10,220 nucleotides of DNA from Bacteroidales bacterium (GCA_030526445.1 JAUNCV010000068.1:1-10220), one strand, 5' to 3'. Counted from the stretch's first letter, positions 1-6,657 are shown. Translations and numbers: made by a program. Notes: generated by a model not told the origin, from the letters alone.

Positions 1-1043
1 CAGGTGTAGGTAAGACCGTGCTCATCATGGAGCTTATCAACAACATTGCCAAGAAGCACAACGGCTTCTCTGTGTTTACTGGTGTAGGCGAGCGTACTCG
101 TGAGGGTAATGACTTGCTTCGCGAGATGATTGAGTCGGGCGTAATTCGCTACGGCGAGAAGTTTAAGGAGGGCCTTGAAGAGGGCAAATGGGATCTCTCG
201 ACCATCGATTATGAAGAGGTGGCCAAGAGTCAGGCTACTCTTGTGTATGGTCAGATGTCTGAGCCACCAGGAGCACGTGCTTCGGTTGCATTGTCAGGTT
301 TGACAGTAGCAGAATCTTTCCGTGACGCCGACACCGTAGGTACTTCAAAGGATATTCTTCTCTTTATCGATAACATCTTCCGTTTCACTCAGGCAGGTTC
401 CGAGGTTTCGGCACTTTTGGGCCGTATGCCTTCGGCTGTAGGTTATCAGCCTACACTTTCAACCGACATGGGTAAGATGCAGGAGCGAATCACTTCGACC
501 AAGAAGGGTTCTATCACCTCAGTACAGGCTGTATATGTGCCTGCCGATGACTTGACCGACCCTGCTCCAGCGACAACCTTCTCACACCTCGATGCAACCA
601 CCGTATTGAGCCGTAAGATTACCGAGTTGGGTATCTATCCTGCTGTTGACCCTCTGGATTCTACTTCGCGCATTCTCGATCCAAACATCATCGGCGAGGA
701 GCACTACAACTGTGCACAGCGTGTGAAGCAGATCCTACAGCGAAACAAAGAGCTTCAGGATATCATCTCGATCCTCGGCATGGATGAGCTTTCTGACGAA
801 GACAAGCTTACCGTAAACCGCGCTCGTCGTGTACAGCGCTTCCTTTCACAGCCTTTTACAGTGGCCGAGCAGTTTACAGGCGTCAAAGGTGTGATGGTCA
901 ATATTGAAGATACTATCAAGGGCTTCAATATGATTATGGACGGTGAGGTTGACTACCTGCCAGAGCAGGCATTCCTCAATGTCGGCACCATCGAAGAGGC
1001 TATTGAGAAGGGTAAGAAACTTATGGAGGCTGCAAAAGGCTAA
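1..1043 (+). CDS. atpD: F1Fo-ATP synthase subunit beta, 5'-truncated by the window edge
   Basis: Catalytic subunit of the F1 head; three copies alternate with alpha and make ATP from ADP and phosphate on the cytoplasmic face of the inner membrane. The reading frame is already open at the left edge: codons from position 3 give GVGKT, the end of the Walker A loop, so roughly the first third of the protein lies outside and about 346 residues are seen. Visible landmarks are GERTREGND at 87-113 with the catalytic glutamate codon at 90-92, the VYGQMSEPPGAR stretch, the Walker B region LLFIDNIFRFTQAGSE, and DELSDED (783-803), a one-residue variant of the DELSEED lever that touches gamma. The GTG at 18 is an internal valine codon, not a start. 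atpC follows after 20 nt. Being first in the visible operon and separated from alpha and gamma fits the Bacteroidetes order. Identification is certain. Confidence 0.98.
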   Translation, partial: GVGKTVLIMELINNIAKKHNGFSVFTGVGERTREGNDLLREMIESGVIRYGEKFKEGLEEGKWDLSTIDYEEVAKSQATLVYGQMSEPPGARASVALSGLTVAESFRDADTVGTSKDILLFIDNIFRFTQAGSEVSALLGRMPSAVGYQPTLSTDMGKMQERITSTKKGSITSVQAVYVPADDLTDPAPATTFSHLDATTVLSRKITELGIYPAVDPLDSTSRILDPNIIGEEHYNCAQRVKQILQRNKELQDIISILGMDELSDEDKLTVNRARRVQRFLSQPFTVAEQFTGVKGVMVNIEDTIKGFNMIMDGEVDYLPEQAFLNVGTIEEAIEKGKKLMEAAKG

Positions 1044-1063
1044 TAATTGACAATTGATAATCA
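1044..1063 (+). repeat. AATTGA direct repeat and small dyad before atpC
   Basis: The 20-nt spacer between atpD and atpC reads as near-tandem units AATTGAC and AATTGAT, and ATTGA-TAA-TCAAT forms a small dyad that includes the first bases of the atpC start codon. There is no Shine-Dalgarno sequence. The dyad could slightly occlude the start, but five A/T-rich pairs are weak. Its interest lies in the similarity to the spacer before atpG. Confidence 0.35.
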
Positions 1064-1300
1064 ATGAAACTGACTATTTTTTCTCCTGAAAAGACGGTTT
1101 TTGATGGCGAAGTATCGCTGGTAGAGGTTCCAGGGACCAAAGGTCGCTTTGAAATCTTACAAAATCACGATGCCATCATCACAACCTTGCAACCTGGCGT
1201 GATTCGCTATGTGACAGCCGATGGAGAGATCCGTCAGTCGGTCACATCTGGCTACGTTGAGGTACACAACAATGTGATTTCAGCCTGCGTACAGTTATGA
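1064..1300 (+). CDS. atpC: F1Fo-ATP synthase subunit epsilon, short form without the C-terminal helical domain
   Basis: Central-stalk subunit that binds gamma and the c-ring and helps couple rotation to catalysis. The 78-residue protein begins MKLTIFSPEKTVFDGEV and contains the family pattern of the N-terminal beta-sandwich (ILQNHDAIITTLQPGVIRY, then a GYVEVHNN strand near the end). Epsilon of E. coli or Bacillus is about 130-140 residues; the two C-terminal alpha helices that can extend into F1 and inhibit ATP hydrolysis are absent here. The gene ends cleanly in TGA and overlaps the next start by ATGA, so this is not an obvious truncation by frameshift; short epsilon subunits are, to my knowledge, usual in Bacteroidales. 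The start at 1064 follows an A/T-rich AATTGA-repeat spacer with no Shine-Dalgarno sequence. Confidence 0.95.
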   Translation: MKLTIFSPEKTVFDGEVSLVEVPGTKGRFEILQNHDAIITTLQPGVIRYVTADGEIRQSVTSGYVEVHNNVISACVQL

Positions 1301-1569
1301 TAATCTGGACATTAGTGCTTGCTTGCCTGTTTGTGGGTGTAGAAGTAGGAGTCATTTTCCTTTATAATTGGGCTCAGAAACAAGCTCCGGACCAAGCGCT
1401 ATGGGTAGTTATGGGCGCCAAGGTTGTAAAAATTCTGTTGGCTGTCATAGCTTTGGTCGCAGGATATTATCTTGGCTTGCCTCTTGCCTATATGGCGGGT
1501 GGTCTGATTGCAATCTATCTGATTTCTCTGATCTTCGAAACAGTATTCTTTGTCAAAAAGAAGAAATAA
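1297..1569 (+). CDS. Small three-helix membrane protein in the ATP synthase operon (AtpI-like by position)
   Basis: A 90-residue, strongly hydrophobic protein encoded between atpC and atpB. Three membrane segments can be drawn: about residues 3-24, 36-60 and 64-86, separated by the polar loop NWAQKQAPDQ and a short GLPLAY turn, and ending in KKKK, which by the positive-inside rule suggests a cytoplasmic C-terminus. The second segment carries two lysines (AKVVKILLAV), unusual within a helix. The start overlaps the atpC stop by 4 nt (ATGA), which suggests translational coupling, and atpB follows after 8 nt. The slot just before atpB is where many bacteria encode AtpI, a small membrane protein proposed to help assemble the c-ring or to handle Mg2+. 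I cannot show sequence homology to AtpI by eye, so the assignment rests on position, size and topology. Real gene: very likely. Function: inferred. Confidence 0.85.
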   Translation: MIIWTLVLACLFVGVEVGVIFLYNWAQKQAPDQALWVVMGAKVVKILLAVIALVAGYYLGLPLAYMAGGLIAIYLISLIFETVFFVKKKK

Positions 1570-1577
1570 ATTTGATT

Positions 1578-2684
1578 ATGAACAACAAAAATAAGGTCTG
1601 GATGTCTATCCTTTCGATCGTGCTCGCCGTGGGCATGCTCTTCTCTCATGCTCCACTTTTGGCGCAGGAGGAAGAAAACCATGCAGTCCCACAGGAGGAA
1701 ACATCAAAGATAGATATGACCACCCTGATCCTTGACCACATCAGCGACTCATACGAGTGGCACTTCTGCGGTGAAGGAGAAAATGCGGTTGCCATACCAT
1801 TGCCTGTCTTGCTCTACTCAAAAGTGCGTGGTGAATGGTTCTTCTTCAACTTCAAACACTTGGAAGAGGCCGAACACCACCATGAGACCTACGAGGGCTT
1901 CAAATTGGCAGAGCACGGAGAGGCTAATGCGGGCAAAATTGTTGAGCTGAATCCTCTCACCAATGAGTGGGAACGCCCACTCGACCTTTCGCTCACCAAG
2001 AATGCTATTGGTTTGTTTATCAACTCAATTATCCTCATTAGCATTATTCTGTATTGTGCCAACTGGTACAAGAAAAAGAAACCAGAAGATGCAGCACCAA
2101 ACGGATTGATCGGTTTGATAGAGATGCTGGTTTCAATGGTCTATAATGACATCATCAAGGCCAATATTCCACAGCATGTACAGCGCTATTCAGGTTATTT
2201 GCTTTGCGCCTTCTTCTTTATCTTCCTCACCAATCTGATTGGATTGATACCAGGATCGGCTAACCTCACAGGCAATATTGCTATTACCTGTGTATTAGCC
2301 TGTTGCACCTTCCTTTTCACCAACATTGGCGGTAATAAAGAGTATTGGAAAGAGATATTTTGGGCTGATGGTATGCCAACTTGGCTTAAGCCTATTATGG
2401 CGGTCATTGAGTTTTTCGGACTTTTCACCAAGCCTGTAGCACTCATGATTCGTCTCTTTGCCAACATCATGGCAGGTCACGCTGCTCTGCTTGCGCTGAT
2501 TGGCGTTATCTTTATCACAGCACAGATTGGTGCAGTTATCAACGGCATCATGACACCACTTTCGGTGTTCTTTGCCATCTTCCTCGACTGTCTGGAGCTT
2601 CTTGTAGCTTTCATTCAGGCATACGTATTTACGATGCTTTCGGCCGTGTTTATTGGACTTTCGGTACCGAAACATCATCATTAA
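1578..2684 (+). CDS. atpB: F1Fo-ATP synthase subunit a with signal peptide and periplasmic N-terminal extension
   Basis: Fo stator subunit that forms the two proton half-channels against the c-ring in the inner membrane. I chose the ATG at 1578, 8 nt after the preceding gene, giving 368 residues; the open frame reaches farther upstream but only by overlapping the previous gene. Residues 1-29 look like a signal peptide (NNKNK n-region, hydrophobic core, cleavage after PLLA before QEEE). Residues 30 to about 141 form a His/Glu-rich extracytoplasmic segment including LDHISDSYEWHF and EAEHHHE. Membrane helices follow from about 143. The essential arginine is Arg292 in MIRLFANIMAGH. Nine residues on, His301 replaces the usual bacterial Glu219, while Glu340 sits where E. 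coli has His245, and Gln347 matches Gln252. E. coli AtpB is about 271 residues, so the excess is mostly the N-terminal extension. The protein ends in KHHH. Confidence 0.96.
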   Translation: MNNKNKVWMSILSIVLAVGMLFSHAPLLAQEEENHAVPQEETSKIDMTTLILDHISDSYEWHFCGEGENAVAIPLPVLLYSKVRGEWFFFNFKHLEEAEHHHETYEGFKLAEHGEANAGKIVELNPLTNEWERPLDLSLTKNAIGLFINSIILISIILYCANWYKKKKPEDAAPNGLIGLIEMLVSMVYNDIIKANIPQHVQRYSGYLLCAFFFIFLTNLIGLIPGSANLTGNIAITCVLACCTFLFTNIGGNKEYWKEIFWADGMPTWLKPIMAVIEFFGLFTKPVALMIRLFANIMAGHAALLALIGVIFITAQIGAVINGIMTPLSVFFAIFLDCLELLVAFIQAYVFTMLSAVFIGLSVPKHHH

Positions 2685-2687
2685 TAA

Positions 2688-2706
2688 AAGAAGAGAAATT
2701 CTTCTT
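2688..2706 (+). other. A/T-rich hairpin between atpB and atpE
   Basis: Four bases after the atpB stop, AAGAAGA (2688-2694) pairs exactly with TCTTCTT (2700-2706), with one further G-U pair closing an AAA loop. It is followed by an unstructured A/T-rich leader (2707-2761) without G-rich Shine-Dalgarno sequence before atpE. The stem is weak because only two G-C pairs are present. It could mark an RNA processing or stability point that helps make more c subunit than a subunit, but that is inference; a chance repeat is also possible. There is no long T run directly after the stem, so a full terminator is unlikely. Confidence 0.4.
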
Positions 2707-2761
2707 AAAACAGATTAAAATTAAACAAATTAAGAATATTAACAATTAAACATTTACAACT

Positions 2762-2992
2762 ATGCTTTTGGAAATTCTCTCTACTCAAGGTGCAGCCGCT
2801 ATCGGCGCAGGTATCGTAGCAATCGGTGCAGGTCTTGGTCTTGGTAAGATCGGTTCTTCTGCTATGGACGCTATGGCTCGCCAGCCAGAGGCTATCAGCA
2901 AGATTCAGACCCCAATGATTATTATCGGCGCTCTCGTTGAGGGTGTTTCGCTCATCGGTGTCGTTGCTTGTCTTCTCGGCGTTCTCGCATAA
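2762..2992 (+). CDS. atpE: F1Fo-ATP synthase subunit c, proton-binding rotor ring
   Basis: Proteolipid that forms the rotating ring of Fo. The 76-residue protein is a classic two-helix hairpin: helix 1 (about 11-35) carries the GAGLGLG packing repeat at 22-28, the loop reads ARQPE (39-43), and helix 2 (about 50-75) carries the ion-binding carboxylate Glu60 in GALVEGV. In Na+-binding rings, as in Ilyobacter, a Gln in helix 1 and Ser-Thr directly after the Glu provide ligands. Aligning on ARQPE, the Gln position is Leu27 here, and the residues after Glu60 are Gly-Val, so proton coupling is expected. The start lies after a 77-nt A/T-rich leader, the longest of the operon together with the one before atpF. 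That agrees with a need for separate, high expression of c. Codon use is strongly biased, as in highly expressed genes. Confidence 0.97.
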   Translation: MLLEILSTQGAAAIGAGIVAIGAGLGLGKIGSSAMDAMARQPEAISKIQTPMIIIGALVEGVSLIGVVACLLGVLA

Positions 2993-3007
2993 AAATATAA
3001 ACAAGTA

Positions 3008-3059
3008 GTTGCAAGTTGCCGTAACAGACAGAAATGGCTTGTAATTAGCAATTTGCAAT
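3008..3059 (+). other. Stem-loop in the atpE-atpF spacer
   Basis: TTGCAAGTTGC (3009-3019) pairs with GCAATTTGCAA (3048-3058) over 11 base pairs with a single internal G-U; an outer G-U (3008 with 3059) can extend it. The loop spans 3020-3047. The right arm ends 20 nt before the atpF start. No T run follows the stem within the spacer, so it is not a standard intrinsic terminator. A role in mRNA processing or in protecting the atpE message is plausible for a junction after the highly expressed c-subunit gene, but this is inferred from structure and position alone. Confidence 0.55.
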
Positions 3060-3078
3060 ACGTTATCAAATAGCATAT

Positions 3079-3573
3079 ATGTCATTGTTAACTCCCGAAA
3101 TAGGACTTCTATTCTGGATGATTGTCGCTTTTGGCGTAGTCTTCTTTGTACTTGCGAAGTTCGGTTTTCCAATCATCACACAGATGATTGACGAACGCAA
3201 GAAATACATCGACGATTCGCTCGAGGCAGCACGACAGGCCAATGAAAAATTGGCAAAAGTTCAGGAGGAGACCGCAGCCATGCTGAAGGAGGCACAGGAG
3301 AAGCAGTCGCAGATTCTGTCAGAAGCCGTTAGCATGCGCAATAAGATCGTGGAAGAGGCAAAGAACGAAGCTGCAGTGGCTGGCCAGAAAATTCTGGCTG
3401 AGGCCAAAGAGCAGATTGAAGCAGAAAAAGAGGATGCTATCCGCGACATCCGTCGTCAGGTAGGCTTGCTTTCTGTACAGATTGCCGAAAAGGTGCTTCG
3501 TCAGAACCTCAACAACGATGCTGCACAGATGGCAATGATCGATCGCATGCTTGATGAGATTGAAACCAAGTAA
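3079..3573 (+). CDS. atpF: F1Fo-ATP synthase subunit b, peripheral stalk
   Basis: Stator subunit that anchors F1 to Fo through a long coiled coil. The 164-residue protein has the usual plan: a short N-terminal stretch (MSLLTPEIG), one membrane helix at about 9-29 (LLFWMIVAFGVVFFVLAKFG), then a polar, heavily charged helix from about 35 to 150 rich in Ala, Glu, Lys and Gln, typical of the b coiled coil. Length agrees with bacterial b (about 156-170). Only one b gene is visible, so a homodimeric stalk is expected. It starts after an 86-nt spacer with a stem-loop, and atpH begins 3 nt after its stop, so b and delta are probably translated in a coupled way. The sequence directly before the start (TCAAATAGCATAT) resembles that before atpG. 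Confidence 0.95.
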   Translation: MSLLTPEIGLLFWMIVAFGVVFFVLAKFGFPIITQMIDERKKYIDDSLEAARQANEKLAKVQEETAAMLKEAQEKQSQILSEAVSMRNKIVEEAKNEAAVAGQKILAEAKEQIEAEKEDAIRDIRRQVGLLSVQIAEKVLRQNLNNDAAQMAMIDRMLDEIETK

Positions 3574-3576
3574 ATT

Positions 3577-4137
3577 ATGGATATTGGAGTAATAGCCAAA
3601 CGCTACGCCAAAGCGTTGCTGCAGTACGCACAACTCGAAAAGGCTGAAGACAAGGTTTATACCGAAGTTCTTCAGTTCGTCGAGTCGTATAAAAAAGTGC
3701 CGCAGCTTTCGCAAGTATTGGGCAATCCTCTTCTTCCTGCCGAACAGAAAGAAAAGGTTTTGTGCCAGGCAGCAGCCATCAGTGCGAGTCCGGTATTCCA
3801 GAAATTCGCTGCTTTGGTTGTCGCTCACAGGCGTGAGTCGTTCATGCTCTTTATCGCCTATAGTTTTATTTCACTTTATCGCGAGCTGAAACACATCAGT
3901 ATTGGCAAACTCATCACTGCTGTGCCTGTCAGCGAAAAGGTTGCCAACCGTTTGGAGAAAATGATTGAAGACCGTTCAAAGAATTCGGTCGATGTCATTC
4001 TCGATACTCAGGTTGATCCAGAACTTTTGGGCGGATTTATCTTCCAGATCGACGATATGCGTCTCGATGCCTCAGTCAAGACACAGTTCGAGCAGATCAA
4101 GAAGCAGTTTATTGAAAAGAACAAACGAATAATTTAA
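3577..4137 (+). CDS. atpH: F1Fo-ATP synthase subunit delta
   Basis: Stator subunit (OSCP equivalent) that sits on top of the F1 head and joins alpha to the b coiled coil. The 186-residue protein starts with the family pattern GVIAKRYAKALLQYA, the first helix of the N-terminal helical bundle that binds alpha N-termini. The middle (LGNPLLPAEQKEKVL) and the C-terminal region with LGGFIFQIDDMRLDASVKTQFEQI, cut here as LGGFIFQIDD followed by LDASVKTQ, match the conserved C-terminal signature of delta. Length is close to the usual 175-180. It is packed between atpF (3 nt) and atpA (2 nt), consistent with translational coupling. Nothing is unusual in it. Confidence 0.95.
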   Translation: MDIGVIAKRYAKALLQYAQLEKAEDKVYTEVLQFVESYKKVPQLSQVLGNPLLPAEQKEKVLCQAAAISASPVFQKFAALVVAHRRESFMLFIAYSFISLYRELKHISIGKLITAVPVSEKVANRLEKMIEDRSKNSVDVILDTQVDPELLGGFIFQIDDMRLDASVKTQFEQIKKQFIEKNKRII

Positions 4138-4139
4138 TT

Positions 4140-5720
4140 ATGAGTAATATTAAAGCAAGCGAGGTCTCAGAGGTGCTTTTGCAGCAGCTTCAGGGAATCG
4201 ATACCAGCGCACAGTTCGATGAAGTCGGCACTGTGTTGACTGTCGGCGATGGTGTGGCCCGTATCTACGGTCTACGCAATGCCGAGGCCAACGAGTTGCT
4301 TGAGTTCGAGAACGGTGTCATGGCCATCGTCATGAACCTCGAGGAGGACAATGTAGGTGCTGTGCTCTTGGGCGGATCGGAAAAGATCAAAGAGGGCATG
4401 GTAGTGAAGCGCACCAAGCGTATTGCCTCTATTCAGGTGAATGAGAACATGTTTGGCCGTGTCATCAACCCACTGGGCGAGCCTCTTGACGGCATGGGAC
4501 CTATTGCTGGCGACAAATACGAAATGCCACTCGAACGCAAGGCTCCTGGCGTTGTGTTCCGTCAGCCAGTTAAGCGTCCTCTGCAGACTGGATTGAAGGC
4601 AGTTGATGCGATGATTCCTATCGGTCGTGGCCAGCGTGAGCTCATCATTGGCGACCGCCAGACTGGTAAGACAGCTATCGCTATCGATACCATTATCAAC
4701 CAGAAGGAGAACTACGAAAAGGGCGATCCAGTATATTGTATCTACGTTGCCATCGGTCAGAAGGGTTCAACAGTAGCTTCGCTCGTGCAGACTTTGCGCG
4801 AGAAGGGAGCTATGCCTTATACCGTAGTTGTAGCTGCTACTGCTGCCGACTCTGCTGCTTTGCAGTATTTTGCTCCATTTGCTGGTGCTGCTATTGGTGA
4901 GTTTATTCGCGATACCGGACGTCATGCACTCGTAGTATATGATGACCTCTCAAAGCAGGCTGTTGCCTATCGTGAGGTTTCGTTGATTCTTCGCCGTCCT
5001 TCAGGTCGTGAAGCATATCCTGGCGACGTGTTCTATCTCCACTCTCGTCTTCTCGAACGTGCTGCTAAGATTATCGAACAGCAGGAAGTTGCAGAACAGA
5101 TGAATGACCTCCCAGAGAGCCTCAAGGGTCATGTCAAGGCTGGTGGTTCACTCACCGCATTGCCTATCATCGAAACCCAGGCAGGCGACGTTTCCGCCTA
5201 TATTCCTACCAACGTAATCTCTATTACCGATGGTCAGATCTTCCTCGAGACCGACCTCTTCAACCAGGGCTTCCGTCCAGCTATCAACGTAGGTATTTCT
5301 GTATCACGTGTAGGTGGTTCGGCACAGGTAAAGTCAATGAAGAAAGTAGCAGGTACACTGAAGATCGATCAGGCTCAGTATCGCGAACTCGAAGCATTTG
5401 CCAAGTTCTCGAGCGACATGGATGCAGTAACTGCAATGACCATTGACCGTGGCCGTAAGAACAACAAATTGCTCATTCAGCCTCAGTATAGCCCAATGAA
5501 TGTTGGCGAGCAGATTGCAATCCTCTATTGTGGCACCAAGGGTCTTATGGCCAAACTTGAGGTAGATCAAGTACAGGAGTTCCAGGAGAAGTTCCTGCAG
5601 TTGCTCCGTGCAGCACATCAGGAGGATGTTATCGAGCCATTGGCTGCAGGTAAGATTGACGATACCATCACAGGTATCATCACCGAATGTGCCGCCAATA
5701 TCGTCACAGAAATGGCATAA
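4140..5720 (+). CDS. atpA: F1Fo-ATP synthase subunit alpha
   Basis: Non-catalytic nucleotide-binding subunit of F1; it pairs with beta and supplies the arginine finger to each catalytic site. The 526-residue protein shows the N-terminal beta-barrel (VGTVLTVGDGVARIYGL at about 29-45), the Walker A loop GDRQTGKT at 171-178, the Walker B region HALVVYDDLSKQAVAYRE, and GISVSRVGGSAQ containing Arg390, which corresponds to E. coli alpha Arg376. The C-terminal helical domain runs to the end. Length is slightly above the E. coli 513. Only 2 nt separate it from atpH. Codon use is strongly biased and uniform with its neighbours. The first 20 residues (MSNIKASEVSEVLLQQL) form the helix that contacts delta. 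No anomaly seen. Confidence 0.98.
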   Translation: MSNIKASEVSEVLLQQLQGIDTSAQFDEVGTVLTVGDGVARIYGLRNAEANELLEFENGVMAIVMNLEEDNVGAVLLGGSEKIKEGMVVKRTKRIASIQVNENMFGRVINPLGEPLDGMGPIAGDKYEMPLERKAPGVVFRQPVKRPLQTGLKAVDAMIPIGRGQRELIIGDRQTGKTAIAIDTIINQKENYEKGDPVYCIYVAIGQKGSTVASLVQTLREKGAMPYTVVVAATAADSAALQYFAPFAGAAIGEFIRDTGRHALVVYDDLSKQAVAYREVSLILRRPSGREAYPGDVFYLHSRLLERAAKIIEQQEVAEQMNDLPESLKGHVKAGGSLTALPIIETQAGDVSAYIPTNVISITDGQIFLETDLFNQGFRPAINVGISVSRVGGSAQVKSMKKVAGTLKIDQAQYRELEAFAKFSSDMDAVTAMTIDRGRKNNKLLIQPQYSPMNVGEQIAILYCGTKGLMAKLEVDQVQEFQEKFLQLLRAAHQEDVIEPLAAGKIDDTITGIITECAANIVTEMA

Positions 5721-5725
5721 TTATC

Positions 5726-5739
5726 CAATTGTATAATTG
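5726..5739 (+). repeat. Inverted repeat in the atpA-atpG spacer
   Basis: CAATT-GTAT-AATTG is a perfect 5-bp inverted repeat six bases after the atpA stop, followed by a further AATTG-like unit (GAAATTGTC) and then TCAAATAGTAT directly before the atpG start. The AATTG unit also recurs in the spacer before atpC (1044-1063), and TCAAATAG recurs before atpF. The stem is too short and A/T-rich to be a terminator. I take it as part of a family of A/T-rich intercistronic sequences in this operon. Confidence 0.35.
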
Positions 5740-5758
5740 AGAAATTGTCAAATAGTAT

Positions 5759-6646
5759 ATGGCTTCATTGAAAGAAATCAAAGGACGCATTGGTTCGGTT
5801 GAGGGAACACTCAAAATTACCTCGGCCATGAAGATGGTGGCTTCTGCAAAGCTGCACAAAGCGCAGGGTGCCATTGAGAACATGCTTCCTTATGACCGCC
5901 AACTGCATAAGATCATGGTATCGCTCCTCTCGGGCGATGCCAAGGTCTCTACACCCCTGTGCAAAGAGCACGATGAGGTGAAGCGTGTTGCCGTGGTTGC
6001 AGTAGCCAGCAATTCAAGCCTCTGTGGCGGCTATAACAGCAATGTTTTGCGTCACACCACTGCTTTGTTGAACGAGTATCAGCAATGTCTGCCTAAAAAA
6101 GCGGGCAATGCTACAGAAGCCATCGATTGCTATGTTATCGGACGAAAACTTGATCAAAGCCTCAGCAAACTGAAAGGATTCAACCAGATTCGCGATTATG
6201 TAGAAAAAGGTGACAATCCGGCTTTTGCTACAGCCCGAGAGTTGGCACAACGTCTCATGAACGATTATCAGGAGGGACGAATTGACCGAGTAGAACTTGT
6301 GTATATGCACTTTAAGAGTACTGCTACACAAATTCCTACACGCGAGGTATTCCTTCCTGTTGAACTTCAGAAAGACAACAATGAAGGTAGCTGCTCAGGC
6401 TATATCATCGAGCCTAATCCAAGCGAAGTGCTGAACGCATTGATACCCGATGCATTGTGCATGAAAATCTATACAATGATGCTCGATGCACAGGCGGCAG
6501 AACATGCAGCACGCACTGTGGCTATGCAAACAGCCACTGACAATGCCAATGACCTTCTTAACGAACTTCGTATTCAGTATAACAAGGGTCGTCAGGCTGC
6601 AATCACCGCCGAGTTGCTCGATATTGTAGGTGGTTCAATGTCATAA
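5759..6646 (+). CDS. atpG: F1Fo-ATP synthase subunit gamma, central shaft
   Basis: Rotor shaft that runs through the alpha3beta3 head and turns with the c-ring. The 295-residue protein has the two diagnostic ends that form its antiparallel coiled coil: the N-terminal IKGRIGSVEGTLKITSAMKMVASAKL and the C-terminal YNKGRQAAITAELLDIVGG, each a well-conserved gamma signature (given here as ITSAMKMVA near residue 20 and YNKGRQAAIT near residue 275). The middle Rossmann-like part contains SNSSLCGGYNSN, matching the usual GLCGGxN motif. It begins 38 nt after atpA, following an A/T-rich spacer, and is the last ATP synthase gene; GH53 starts 11 nt later. Length matches the family (about 285-295). Confidence 0.97.
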   Translation: MASLKEIKGRIGSVEGTLKITSAMKMVASAKLHKAQGAIENMLPYDRQLHKIMVSLLSGDAKVSTPLCKEHDEVKRVAVVAVASNSSLCGGYNSNVLRHTTALLNEYQQCLPKKAGNATEAIDCYVIGRKLDQSLSKLKGFNQIRDYVEKGDNPAFATARELAQRLMNDYQEGRIDRVELVYMHFKSTATQIPTREVFLPVELQKDNNEGSCSGYIIEPNPSEVLNALIPDALCMKIYTMMLDAQAAEHAARTVAMQTATDNANDLLNELRIQYNKGRQAAITAELLDIVGGSMS

Positions 6647-6657
6647 AAAAACTCTTT

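Noticed and set aside
1368..1577. A longer atpB start, reading from within the preceding small membrane protein gene
   Set aside because: The added stretch overlaps the AtpI-like gene in another frame and would bury the clear signal peptide that begins at 1578.
2295..2681. Long antisense open frames over atpB, atpF, atpH, atpG and GH53
   Set aside because: They mirror strongly coding sense genes, show no family motifs and have no start context of their own.
2762..2992. Na+-coupled c-ring
   Set aside because: The Gln of helix 1 is Leu27 and Glu60 is followed by Gly-Val rather than Ser-Thr, so the Na+ ligands are missing.
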